From the NCBI GenBank assembly GCA_002197995.1, contig NGZR01000001.1, positions 7,688,001-7,752,000 of the forward strand: a DNA stretch of 64,000 nt, given 5' to 3'. Positions within the stretch are counted from its first letter, which is position 1. The number at the start of each line of letters is the position of its first letter. The DNA is from Gaeumannomyces sp. JS-464 (lineage: Eukaryota > Ascomycota > Sordariomycetes > Magnaporthales > Magnaporthaceae). The notes below the pieces were generated by a model. It was not told the DNA's origin and searched no databases. It saw nothing but the letters and a program-made list of their open reading frames with translations. Position numbers and translations under genes: made by a program. Below are positions 46,501 to 57,883 of the stretch, piece by piece.

Positions 46501-47432
46501 CTCGCATCACCGAGGAGGGTCTGGAGATGCAGCAGCTCGGGCACCAGATCGAGCGGTTCCACAAGGAGCAGCAGGCGGCAGGCGAGGCGGTGGCCAAGAT
46601 GGAGAGCGAGTGCGAGTGGATTGCGGACGAGAAGGACAAGTTTGGGCGTCCCGGCACGCCGTATGACTTCAAGGGTCAAAATATCGGCGAGTGCAGGGCC
46701 ACGCTCAAGAACTTGACGGACCGCTTCCAGGGGATGAAGAAGAAGATCAACCCCAAGGTCATGAACATGATCGATAGCGTTGAGAAGAAGGAGCTGTCAC
46801 TCAAGCACATGATGAAGACGGTTATCCGAGACAAGCGCAAGATCGAAGAGACTATCGTCAGCCTCGACGACTACAAGAAGAAGCAGCTGCAAGAGACGTG
46901 GGAGAAGGTCAACGCCGACTTTGGCCAGATCTTTGCCGAGCTCCTGCCCGGCAGCTTTGCCAAGCTGGACCCACCCGAAGGCAAGACAATCAGCGATGGC
47001 CTCGAGGTCAAGGTGTCGCTGGGCAAGGTCTGGAAGCAGAGCCTCACAGAGCTGAGTGGTGGCCAAAGTTAAGACGACATTTGTCCATTGCGGGACCGAG
47101 TCGCCAGCCTGTTGATTTAACCCTTGGACAGCATACTGACATCGTTTGACTCATTTCTCTCAAACAGGTCTCTTATTGCTCTGTCCCTTATCATGGCGCT
47201 TTTGCAATTCAAGCCCGCGCCCATGTACATCCTTGACGAGGTCGACGCGGCTCTGGACCTTTCGCACACCCAAAATATCGGCCGTCTGATCAAGACACGG
47301 TTCAAGGGGTCGCAGTTTATCGTCGTCAGTCTCAAGGACGGCATGTTCCAAAACGCGAACCGCATCTTCAGGACCAGGTTCAGCGAGGGCACCAGTATGG
47401 TGCAGGCACTCACCCCTGCCGACTTGAGGTAG
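43573..47432 (+). CDS. SMC2: condensin subunit SMC2
   Basis: ATPase core of condensin, partner of SMC4 in mitotic chromosome compaction (family knowledge). Five exons: 43573-43599 (9 codons), 43661-43701, 43783-43903, 43983-47067 and 47168-47432. The joined start reads [20 protein letters not shown], then [20 protein letters not shown] (Walker A) and [20 protein letters not shown]. Long coiled coils flank a hinge (about 45,340-45,840; [40 protein letters not shown]). The C-terminal head has LTELSGGQ (signature), then across the last intron [15 protein letters not shown] and [20 protein letters not shown] (Walker B, D-loop). At the last donor (47068) the AG/GTTAAG junction has one G too few to keep phase. 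Adding one base gives exactly 1179 residues, the usual length. Convergent with the MOSC gene. Confidence 0.96.
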
Positions 47433-47822
47433 CGAGGAGATGTACACCGAGGCGGCCCCGAGTGGCCAGGTGGTTGACTATGTCTTGTGTCTTGATAACA
47501 GTTCTTGGTCGGTGAGGGCGTTGGTTGGCGTCACGATGTTGGGTGGTTTTGCTTCTGCGTTTGGAAAGCTGGGGTTGGTTGGCTGGCACAGACGGGCAAT
47601 GATGCGATGAGGAAACGGTATCTATGGATGATGAGATTTTGGGACGAGAAGCTTGATATACATGACATGATTAATTCCATTTTGCCTTTCCTGCTCTATA
47701 CTAGGATTCATGTGCTCCTTGCTTATGCCTCTCTGGCTCTGTCGGCATTTTTTTCTGCCTGTAAGCCTCTCTGTTTCCCCTTGCAGCCATTCTGCGCCGT
47801 TCGTCGACGAGATATCCAGTTG
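47433..47822. other. convergent 3' region of SMC2 and MOSC gene
   Basis: 390 bp between facing stop codons. T/A-rich around 47,630-47,700, suitable for 3' end formation. No gene seen. Confidence 0.5.
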
Positions 47823-49451
47823 TCACTGCTTGACGTATTTGTGAGGCCCCGTCTCCAAGACCTTGACTGACATGCCAATCGCCACTATGCTCTCCATTTC
47901 GAGCGCGCGGCCACCCCCTTCTTGAAAGTGGGAGTCATCTGCATTCCCAGACAGCCGTTGAGGGGGGCTCCCTCATCGACGTTTCTGTGGCGCCGGAGGG
48001 ACTTGTCAGGCTCGACTGCGTGTCTGATGCCCGAATCCTGGTCCACATTAGGCAGTTTGCACCTGTTGTGTTCGCGCGCGGGGCAGTCAGCACGCGGCTG
48101 CCCTACAGGCGGCTTGTGCGGAGACGAGACTGCTACTCACCTGACGGTGCGGCACGACACGTGGAAGTCGGCCGGGTCCAGCGGCGTGTCGGGTTCGGGG
48201 AGGAACCGGATGGCTTTCCACTTCTCCTCCTCGTACGCCGGGGTGCCGTTGACTGATGGGTGCGGTCCTTGCATTAGACGATGGTGCTTTTTTTTTGCGC
48301 AAATAAGGGTGAGAGAATATTGAGTGACTTACTTATGACGTTGGCGCGGAATCGTCGCGCGTCCAGCTGAGACAGGTTTTCATCCTTCTCGAGTTTCTCC
48401 TCCAGATCCTGAACGCTGCTCAGGTTCAGGAGATGCAGAGGGAACTGACAGGCCATTTTTGTCAGCCGCGGGATCACCCGGGATATTGTCAAGAGAACTA
48501 ACGGGGGAGCATTTTTTGGGAGAAAAGAGTCTCAGGGTCACCTACAGCGTCCTGGAAGCCCGTGACAGGCTGGTATCCGGCGGCTTCCCGATCTGGAGCG
48601 CCACGGTAGACCTCGCGGAGGTTATTCGGGTCTATCCTGAAGAGGCCGAGCTTGTTGCTGACGCCGAGGTATAGCTGGAGCTCCTCGGGCAGCTCCGACT
48701 CCATGTTGAGCGCGGTGACGGTCTCGTTCCAGATCTTGACGGGCTCGTACTTGTAGCCCTTGCTCTCGATCTCGGCCTCGGACGGGAAGTCGACGGGCAG
48801 CATGATCTCCTTCTCGGGCCGGCCGTCGCGGCCGCGGAGGGCCTTTGCAGCGACCCAGGCGAGGGCGCCCCTCCAGCCGGCCTCGCGCCAGGGGAAGCGG
48901 ACGATGATGAAGGCGTCGCTCGACGCGAACCCGCGGCGCTGGCACTTTACCAGGTCGGGCTTCCACAGCTCGACCTCGACCGTGGCCATGCGCGGGAACT
49001 GGCGCTGCGTCACAAACTGCCAGCTGTGCGCCGCCTTCTCCTCGGCCGGCGAGTCGACCCCGACCGGGAACGGGCTGCGCAGCTGGGCCAGGGTGTACAG
49101 GCGGTCGAACTCGAGGCCCGTGGGCACGACCTTGGACCGGTCCAGCTCGATGCCGCGGCACGACTTGAGCGGGTAGATCCACAGGCTCTGGATGCGGCCG
49201 GGGACGCCGGGCCGGGCCTGCTGCTGCTGCTTCTGGTGCTGGGCGCCGGCCAGGCCCGGCTTGGCGGGCGATGGGTGCAAGCCGACCTTGAAGTGCGTCT
49301 CGAAGAGGGCATCGCTCTCGCGGGGCGGGAATGGTGGGTACACGTAGATCATGGGCACCAGGAAGGCGATGACGGTGAGCACCAGGATCGAGACGGTTGC
49401 TGGATCCTGATGCCAGATGACACCATGAACTGCGGTACTATTGGCCTCCAT
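47823..49451 (-). CDS. membrane-anchored MOSC-domain protein, mARC-like
   Basis: Probable molybdenum-cofactor enzyme of the amidoxime-reducing (mARC/MOSC) type. Start at 49451 (MEANSTAVHGVIW), chosen because the upstream in-frame extension is only translated poly-T. A transmembrane segment (VSILVLTVIAFLVPMIYVY) covers about residues 20-38. The MOSC N-terminal barrel opens RIQSLWIYPLKSCRGIELDR. The MOSC core has DARRFRANVI, INGTPAYEEEKWKAIRFL and CRTVRCKLPNVDQDSG, whose second Cys aligns with the mARC Mo-ligand cysteine, then LNGCLGMQMTP. Exons: 49451-48546, 48444-48333, 48252-48141 and 48062-47823, all GT-AG with consistent phase. One break near 47,913-47,916 (GGGG) precedes the C-terminus GMSVKVLETGPHKYVKQ. 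Restored length is 456 residues. The anchor suggests an outer-membrane or ER location, not proven. Confidence 0.88.
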
Positions 49452-49557
49452 CTCTGGCAATGTCTGCGTGGCGACTGATGAGATTAGAGGTTGGAGGTTG
49501 GTGGTGAGGCTGGGTCCCGTGTTTTGTGTTGATAGGTCACTTTTCTTCTGCTTCTTC

Positions 49558-49582
49558 TTTTTTTTTTTTTTTTTTTTTTTTT
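49558..49582. repeat. T25 homopolymer upstream of MOSC gene
   Basis: Twenty-five T on the plus strand (poly-A on the MOSC-gene sense strand), about 110 bp upstream of its start codon. Poly(dA:dT) tracts in fungal promoters exclude nucleosomes, so a promoter role is plausible. Confidence 0.85.
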
Positions 49583-51324
49583 CCCTCCGTCTGATCTTGT
49601 CTAATCCTCTCTTCAGCACGCCGGTATCATACCAAGCCTCACTCCCAATTCAAACACTCGTCGGAACAACCGAACACTCTTTTCTTTTACTTTTTTGTCG
49701 TCCTTTTCTCACCCCTCCCTCGGGCGCGGCCCTTTTGTTGGCTTGGGCGAATGGCTATGGGTGGGGATCCTTCCCCGGCACGCGCTCGTACTACGTGTCA
49801 AAGCAGCGCTTCACTTGTTGAAGTCGCCAGGTGAGCCGACAGTGAGGCGGTTGCAAGGTTTCACATCGACTCCTGGCCCCCCTTTTTTTTCAGACACGAC
49901 AAGGAGAGGCGGTGGGCACACAGCACGAACACTCCAACCGCGCCCCGCCGATTAAGGTTTTTTTTGGGGCTGTTTGTGCCACAGAACTCGCCTCGAGCCG
50001 CTGAGGGACCCTCAGCTGAATCTTGTCTGCAGGTGTGGCTTCCCGGACCAGCAGAGCCTGTGGCTTACACACGTCAAAAGCGACTAGGTTTACATAAGCC
50101 GTGGAATGGCTCGAGATTTTGTTGCTGGTTGGTGCTCATAGGTACCCGACGCATGTTAAGACGCAGATGTGCATTCAATCAAGTTCATGGCACGCAGTGA
50201 ATGGTATTAAGTGGTTGCTGTCCGGGCGCCGTGCTCTTTCCCAATCCAAGTCGGTTCAGCCTACAAAAGATAGACGCCAGGTTCTCCCGTGGCAGCTTTG
50301 AGGCAAGGTATTCTATACCGAAAAAAAGGTGGCTGTCATCTAGGTAGGTACCTATACGCATGAAGCACAGCCGAGCTTTCGTAGTCGGAATTCCATGCCA
50401 TTCTTTTCGATTTCGGCAGCACATTTCCGGTTTATCCGGCAAAGATTGCCGAGCCAGATTGCAGTTGTGAGAAGTTTTGCCGTGTGTGGGAACATATCAT
50501 TTTGATGTTCACGATCTGTCGGAACTGCGCTGACTAGCATAAGTGCGCACCGCCGGCTGCAGCTCGAGCCTGACAAACATTGCGGAAAAACCACGATAGT
50601 TGAGAGGAAAAAGGGCTTCCAAGCAGAGAGAAGGACGTAGCTGGCATTACTTCATGCGCCACTAAACACCCGCAGTCCGGATACAACCCTTTAGGGCTGA
50701 AAAAGGCTTTAGTGACTTTTTCTCTTTCTACCCATATGGGCGCAAACAAATTGTCCAGCCGTCGTCGTAGTGGGATGCGGTAACACGGCCCTGATTCCAG
50801 CCCCGGAAGGAGAACCCGTTACAGACATAGTGATACGCATTCGAGCATGCGCACGACGTAAACAACTACTATGCACCTACCTCTGTAGGGGCAAATGCAA
50901 CATCGTCACAAAGTAAGGAGAAGGGGTGAGACGAGGAAAAAGCGGAGGAGAGAAAATGATACTGCCTACTTCTCACAATAATAATTCCTGGATAGGTGAG
51001 TGAAAGGTGTTGAGACAGTTATCATGTCAATCAGGGAGACGTAAAGCCCCTTCGCAGCGCACACAATCCTACCCATCTTCAAAGCGGTCCAGTCCGGTCA
51101 TCGTAGGAAGGCATATCGCCACCCTTAAAACTATACCCGGCGTCGAGTGCTACGGTAGCAGTGGCAGCTGCCGTTGCACCAGATATCTCGCAATGCCCGG
51201 ATTCACACAGTGGGTGCGTGCCTACGGTCTGTGGTGTGTCTGAGGTCCTGGGAAAGGAGGTGACACGAGCAAAAGCAACGGCGAATGCTTCATTCTGGCC
51301 TGCAACCCTGCCTCCTGCAGGCCT

Positions 51325-51352
51325 GGAAGCGCGGATCCGGAAGCGCGGATCC
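51325..51352. repeat. perfect 14-nt tandem duplication
   Basis: GGAAGCGCGGATCC occurs twice head to tail. Intergenic, no known function. Confidence 0.85.
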
Positions 51353-52202
51353 AGCTCGTTCTGGGACGGGACCGACATGATCCAATTGCAGCACGGACTC
51401 GGCTCCCGGCAACCGGAGCCCTCCTCCTAAAACGTCTGCGCCTTGTTGGACCGGATTCTCGCGCCGAACAAGAGCAACGATGTGTGGCGCGGACGGCGGG
51501 GATCGGCAATCGAAACCGCACGAGCAGCTCCATTGGCTTGATGAGCCCTGCAAGGGGGCGGATAGAGAGGCTGGCGTGTACATCTGGTACATTCCGTGGT
51601 AGACGGTAGCATCGGGCAGCTCTGCGGATGGCTGGCTATTTGCGAGGAATGCAGTGATTTCTTGGCCCCAGTGCTACTTTGCTTACCGCCGTGGTCATCA
51701 CTACTAGATATCGACCCATATCGACCCAAAGCCAGAAACAAGGCAGGTAGCGCCCTCCTTTCCTCTGCATCTGCTGGGCGCAACCAATTGGCCGCATTGC
51801 GCCATCAATGCTGTTCGGTCTCGGGCTGTGTGCGGCCTTGACCGAGTTATAACCAGGCTCCCTGGCAAGACAGAGCGACAAAAATTATCCTGACAGAGAA
51901 GCCGAAAACGGCCCGAGTACACACCTTGCCGGGCGCGCCAAGGGGTTCCCTGCCTTGCTAACAGCAGACTTTGTCGTGCTCGTGGTCCGGAGACTCGTGG
52001 GTGTGCTTCAAGCACCGCGCAGTGACCTGTTGCGCTTTGGCGGGGAGTGGATCGCCCTTCTCCGCTCTTTTTGCTTTAGGTACCTTACGCCTCTCTTGTT
52101 CAGCCACCCAGCCAAACGGGTAAATTAATCCATGGGACGAACCCAGTTCCTCTTTCCCACGTGCCGCGGGCTCTGTGTCTCCACATTAGGCTCCGTTCGA
52201 AG

Positions 52203-52667
52203 ATGGGACGAGGGATAGCAACAACACACCTAGTTCCTCCTGCACAGTCCAGCCCAGACCAACAGCCCGCCACGGAGGTCCTCAGGATTCTAGGAACAGC
52301 GTTGGGGCCATTGTTAGCAATGCTGGCCTATTTACTGTGGCTGTTGCATGCATCCATCTGCCGTTGGCAGGGGAAGCACGCGTTAAGCCAGTTTTTCATT
52401 TTTGAAACCACACCGATGACGACGCACAGTATCCTTTTCTGGCTGGTGTCCATGGTAGAGCTGGCGCAGTTGCGTTATCTCCGTTATGAGAGACTGTATG
52501 CGGGCACGCTGTTTGTATCCACATTTCGTATAATAATGGATGCCGAGTCAAGCATAATTGGGGGGCGGTTGATGCCTCAACTCGCTGAATCCAGCGGGCT
52601 GGATGGAAGCTCAAAGCTGGCACGATCCGAGGCTGTCACACCGGCAGCCCCACGTGATTCCGTCTGA
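52203..52667 (+). CDS. doubtful 154-aa ORF with two hydrophobic segments
   Basis: ATG at 52203 gives MGRGIATTHLVPPAQSSPDQ, then a hydrophobic stretch ILGTALGPLLAMLAYLLWLL and a second one, SILFWLVSMVELAQL, so a two-pass membrane protein is conceivable. No recognised family, no introns evident, isolated in a gene-poor interval. Could be chance. Confidence 0.22.
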   Translation: MGRGIATTHLVPPAQSSPDQQPATEVLRILGTALGPLLAMLAYLLWLLHASICRWQGKHALSQFFIFETTPMTTHSILFWLVSMVELAQLRYLRYERLYAGTLFVSTFRIIMDAESSIIGGRLMPQLAESSGLDGSSKLARSEAVTPAAPRDSV

Positions 52668-53999
52668 TCTTTTACGCCATGCGCACGGCAGGTACCCCCT
52701 GAAATTTGCCCATCCACCGGAAGCTGCAGGCACACCGGGTCTCCACGTTGGCTGTCGTTCTAGGCGCGTCAACCTTCCCGAAACCATTCGAGGCGCACGA
52801 CTCTTCTTACACGGCATCCCCACTGACCGATAGTAAGGACGATCGCTAACTGTTTCGATAGGCCCATCCACCACCATCCAGGAACAGGACTCGACCGACG
52901 ACGCCACCGCCAACGACGGCGCCTCGACCGCTACCTCCTATCCGATACGGCACATGCAATGGAAGGCTAGAGACGGCCATGATTTTCCCCTTGTCACTAC
53001 TATGTGCACTCCCTCGATTTGGGCTCCTCCCAGTCCCAGCTTTGAGCCTTCCCCTCCATACATTCAAATTTCCCGCCCTGCAAGGAATTGCGTCCCTTCC
53101 AGTTGCGAGAGACAGACCGACCTCAAGATCTGCCCCTCACGACGGCCTGGCCAGAGCTCAAGAAATTCCCCACTCACACCCCCATGCCCAATGACATCCC
53201 ATCTCCATCAGACATGACCTGAATCGCCTCACCAGCGGCTAGCCGCTACCTACCTAGGTACCTTTAGGTGTCTAGGGCGGCAAGAGCGGTACCGAGCAGT
53301 TCTCCTCCCCTCCCGGTGTCTACGGTGTGGCACGGCCTTATTTGCGAGAGTCCATGGCGGACCGAATGGACTTGAACAACCACCACAGTCAGGAATCACT
53401 GGGACGCAATCTCCAACCGCCACCTTCAAGACCGTCGCCTTACCATTTACGGACACCTTTTCGAGATAGAAGACATGGGTCTCAGTGGTTCAGCGACCAA
53501 CCCGACCAACCCGACCCTCCATGCGAATCCAATGGGCGCCTAGGTGCCTACGCGGTTCCATCCTTGGAGTGGGTCGATGGGATAGCAAAAAAAAAAGAAC
53601 CCCACTCGCCCTGTTCTCCCAGCCGGTTAAATTCAACACCCACGAGAACCAGGGATCCTCCCGTCCCCGGAGGAGGTATCGAAAAGTGCCTGGGGAATGT
53701 CCTGGTCCTTCCCTGTCTGCCCGCCTACCCGTCTTGACACCATCCTAGGCCGCACGAGGGATGGCCTCTGCCTCATTTGGAGGTCTGTCGTGACTGACAC
53801 AGAATCCACGACTAGACACGACTTACCTTGGCCCAAGCCATTGGTGGCTCTCAGCAGCCATTAAATCACTAACTGATTAAGGTATCTAGCTCGGCCGCCA
53901 CCAGGAACCCGCCCAGTCTCCCAAGCGGTCTGGCGCGCTAGACGTTGAAGCTATAGCTACCTAATCGAGAAGAGGCGTGGGTGTTGACCGATCAGCTGA

Positions 54000-54503
54000 A
54001 TGTCACCGCGGTCAGTGCCAAGCCCCAGTTACACGTTATCCATCCCCCCAACACCTCGGCCGCGAGTCTCAGAAACGCCGACTGCAGGCTCTGACAAGCG
54101 CCGTCTGGTGCTGGATTTAGAGTGTCCTGCATCTGGGCCAATCCTGGCGCATGCCGTCCAAAACGGGGCCGACTCCAGCATGTACGAGGCACAAATACGC
54201 TCTGCTGTCACGGCAAATTTCCGACGGGGACGGATAGCTGTCGGGTGCCCTGTTCTCCGATCACCCCGTCGGTTTGCCATCCTGTTCGGATGGACCCATC
54301 TTGCCCATGCTGAATTCTGGGTCTTTCAGCTCGACGGTGGGAGATTGCACATCTTCGCCGCTGTTGATCAAACCCCCCAGCTCCAATCCCCCCCTGCTCG
54401 GGTCCTCTCCGAGCCCTGCACGTCCTGCAACCCTCCCTGTCACACCCCTGCTTTGATCCTTCACCGGGGGTGTGCAATCAAGCATCAGGCCTTCAGTACC
54501 TAG
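54000..54503 (+). CDS. doubtful 167-aa ORF, unknown
   Basis: Open frame starting MSPRSVPSPSYTLSIPPTPR, Pro/Ser/Arg-rich, without signal peptide, membrane segment or family motif. Overlaps open frames in other phases, as expected for GC-rich non-coding DNA. Listed for completeness only. Confidence 0.12.
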   Translation: MSPRSVPSPSYTLSIPPTPRPRVSETPTAGSDKRRLVLDLECPASGPILAHAVQNGADSSMYEAQIRSAVTANFRRGRIAVGCPVLRSPRRFAILFGWTHLAHAEFWVFQLDGGRLHIFAAVDQTPQLQSPPARVLSEPCTSCNPPCHTPALILHRGCAIKHQAFST

Positions 54504-56590
54504 GCGCTACGCCGTACAGCGTATGTATACATGTACCTCGATGGCTCTCAGGTCGAGTCGGCACCAAAGAAGCGCGCTACAGCCCAGCGGGGACAATGGA
54601 CGACGCCAACCCCTTGCTCCCCACTGTTATCCCCCGGCTTTGGACTCGGTACAGACGAATCCGTCAGCTCGGGCGCCCGGGTGGGATAGCGAAGTGCAGC
54701 CCAGATCATGAACGGGTGGTATGAGCCCACATTGCTCTCGTTGGTGGGAAGTATACTCCCTATCCGCTACCGCGCGAGGCTAGCTCGAGTCCGAATAGCG
54801 GCGCTTGAACGGTAACGCCAGCAAAGGAAGCAATGTGTATCACCAGCGCTCACCATGTCATGCGGCTTGGTCTCGTTCAGTCCTTGGCTGGCCGGAAAGC
54901 CTGGAGAGCAGGGAGTCGTGGTTCGCACCAGCGATGCCTAGCCTCTCCCGGAGCGTGGCTGCTGCACGGACGAGCCCTCCTCGTGCACACGCCCAGGTAG
55001 AGATCCACGTGGGCCCAGAATCCTGGTGCGGCCTCATCAACCGCGGGGTCGTGCGGTTTCGGGGCTCTTCGGCCGGCCGTGAGGTCACGGATCGCGCAGC
55101 CTGTGCCGGGGGTCATCCCTAGTCAGACAGGCCCCTCAGCTCTCAAAAAATGCAGAGAGACAATCCCATAAACAAGTCCACCTACATGCCACCCACCAAC
55201 TCTGCCTCCAGGATATGCACTGGTACCCTGCCTGCCTGCCTGCCGCCTTGCTTTGCATGTGCCCAGCGTTGTCCTCTTTTGCCCATTCCATACTATCGAT
55301 ATACATACACATTTCTATACCCCATCCTGACGACTATGTACTTGTGTCAAGCACCCTTGTCTGCGCCATCACATTACGCCGGTATCCCCTCCCCCCGGCC
55401 GCCCACCGCACTGAGTAGAGGGTAGCGTGGCCGATTCCCACATCTCCCCCTTCATCTTGGACCAGGTGGTTCCGTGCCTCGCCGGCGGGCCGCAACGTCT
55501 CCCGTCTCGGTCCTCTGCATGCTCGTGATATCACGACATCCACACCTAACCCGCTATCCTAGCCTCTCCTCGGTGATTACATGCATGGATCTCCATCCTC
55601 TCGGCAGCCCAGCCGGTAAATACACCCCCCTCCACCATCGTGCTGGTTGACACGCTCGGTTGGTGAGCCGCCAGCACGGCCCTGATACTTCGCTCGCGAA
55701 CACAAAGTGGCGGTTACGTCGCACCGGCCCGACACAGAGTCCCCAGACTGGTTGTTTAACCAACGAGTGACATACATGTAAAGGTGAGAAGAAAGAAAGC
55801 AAGCATTGCACCTTGTACCCACCCATCGAGCAATATCTCCCTACTGCATGCTTAAGCAGTGAGAGACAGGCAAGCAGATTGATAACCAGCTGGGTCCATG
55901 GGCAATCAAGCTAGCAGTTCGTCTCCCCTGGCCGCCTGCCTGCCTTACCGGCCTGTACCTACCTAGGCACCGACACGCAATACCCACCTTACCTAGCTCC
56001 ATGCAGATGCCAATGCCCCCTCACCACCCTCATCACCGCCACCCGTACTGTCACCTCCCCAAGGAGTCGATGCACTGTGCCTGATTCGATCTGACTTCGA
56101 CCTGCCACCATCACCGCCCTTCACAGGGATCCGTTTGCACGAAGCTACCAACCGGTATGTACAGCTAAGATGTCTTCTCGCCAATGTCACCTCCCCCCGT
56201 CGTTGGCACGGACGGCCGTTCGCTCCACCGCCTCCACCTTTGAACCCGTCCACCAGTCCTCAGTCCCCGGACCGGGCTTTCCCCGGCCCTGCAATCATCC
56301 ATGATGACCATCCACATATTCCAAGAGGGCTCCGGTCGGCACCGGCAGCGTCTCTTCTCTGCTTTCCCCTTTGCCCGGGATATCGTCACTGATTAGCTGG
56401 TACACTGCGTCAGGTTGTGCCCCCTGTCTAATCTATGCTTGGGGTCTGCCGCCCTGAACTCAACTACACCCTTTTGGGCTCGCTCAGCTCTCCGTTCTCG
56501 TGGGCGTCTCGGCCCCGGACAGGCCTGCCTTCCATTTGGCATTGAAGCCTTGGCAGCTGGCCCTCGCCACTATTCGTGGGCCAACCACGA

Positions 56591-56619
56591 CACCACCACC
56601 ACCACCACCACCACCACCA
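56591..56619. repeat. (CCA)n microsatellite
   Basis: About ten uninterrupted CAC/ACC triplets in intergenic sequence. Confidence 0.85.
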
Positions 56620-57883
56620 GCCGCAGGCCTGCCTGACCGGTATCCAGTCATCAGCTCAGGCCCTGTAGAGGGTGTGCCAGCAGGGAGTGGCATCAAAGAT
56701 AGCTGTGGACCAGCCCGCAGGCGGCTCTGTCCGCAAACCCAGACCAAGTGGACCAAGTACAGGCCTGAGTTCGTCCCCAGAGTCCTGAACATTAACCGGG
56801 GACGTCACAATCCCTAGCAGGGCGCCTGCCCACACTCGCGCTGTCATTGGATTGGACGCCTCCTCCTCTCTCCACAGCCCACGACATCGACCGAGCATTT
56901 ATAACAGATCACTAACGGGCGCTCTGCGCATCTCAACGTCACCCACCTAACATCGACAAATCTCGCACAGTCAGCAGGTGCCTCGTGCCACCAAGCCCAT
57001 CCTGCCATCACAAGCAGGCTTAACTGGACGGCAATCTCCGTGCACTGGAGCGGGACAGCTCCGTCAACCATATTTTTTTTCTGCGCAGCGCCCCACCCCC
57101 TTCGACTCTCCACCACGAGGGCGTTCACTCCCCTGACCCTGACAGCCGGCCCCTTGGGACTCTGGATCACAACAACCCAGTCATACCCACCCATTTCACC
57201 ATCTCTGCTATGCCATGGTACTGGCAGGGGCATATCAATACCCGCGCATTGCCACCCACGGTACCTCTCTCCGTCTTTAGGACACCCCTCTGGCGTATCG
57301 TTAGACCCCTCCCTCGACGTCCGGAGACCGGGTCCCCTGCACTTGTCACAGGCAATACCAGGCCGGTTTCTATAATACTATCGCGGGGTACACGTGGCGG
57401 CGCGCCGACAAGCTGGACCTGGCAATATCGTATTTCAGCATCTTGTCTGAGTGGCTGATCGAAGTCCGCCAAACCATTGGATTGTACCCACCGTCATCCA
57501 CCGAGCTCTCACACCATTCATTCATCTCGAACTCTCCGAGGCCTCTTATCGCAGAACCCTTCTTCCACCTTCTCCTCTCCCTTGGGGGGCGGAGGCGTGT
57601 TCTGCGCCATCAACGCCTACGACGCGAGACCAAGACGACTGGTATTCGGAGTCAGAGAGAATAAAAGCAACACGCCGTACTATCTCTCACAAGACGACGC
57701 CCAACTGCATACGGATAACCTATGGGCCTACAACACGACTTCTTCCTTTCTCTTGACGGTGGACGCCACTCCCGGAAAGCCGGCCGCAGATAGATTTCGG
57801 CGAGCTGCGGGTGTCTGGGCTTCGCCTGCGACGAAAAACAGCGAGACAGTCGGCATTGAGGACTTGGCACGGCCATCCCCAAG

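Larger units (their letters stand above)
49452..57883. other. gene-poor 8.4 kb interval
   Basis: No gene can be supported with confidence. Contents: MOSC-gene leader with a T25 run (49,558-49,582); a 14-nt tandem duplication (51,325-51,352); exact palindrome TACCTAGGTA (53,251-53,260) and related CCTAGG elements near 50,336, 53,540, 54,498 and 55,962; a (CCA)n tract at 56,591-56,619; and, from about 57,000, a C-rich leader-like region before the Zn2Cys6 gene. Two longer plus-strand frames (52203-52667 and 54000-54503) are listed separately as doubtful. Confidence 0.45.

Noticed and set aside
49452..49619. N-terminal poly-Lys extension of the MOSC protein (start at 49619)
   Set aside because: The lysines come from the T25 homopolymer. 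The Met at 49451 directly precedes the expected membrane anchor and is a better start.
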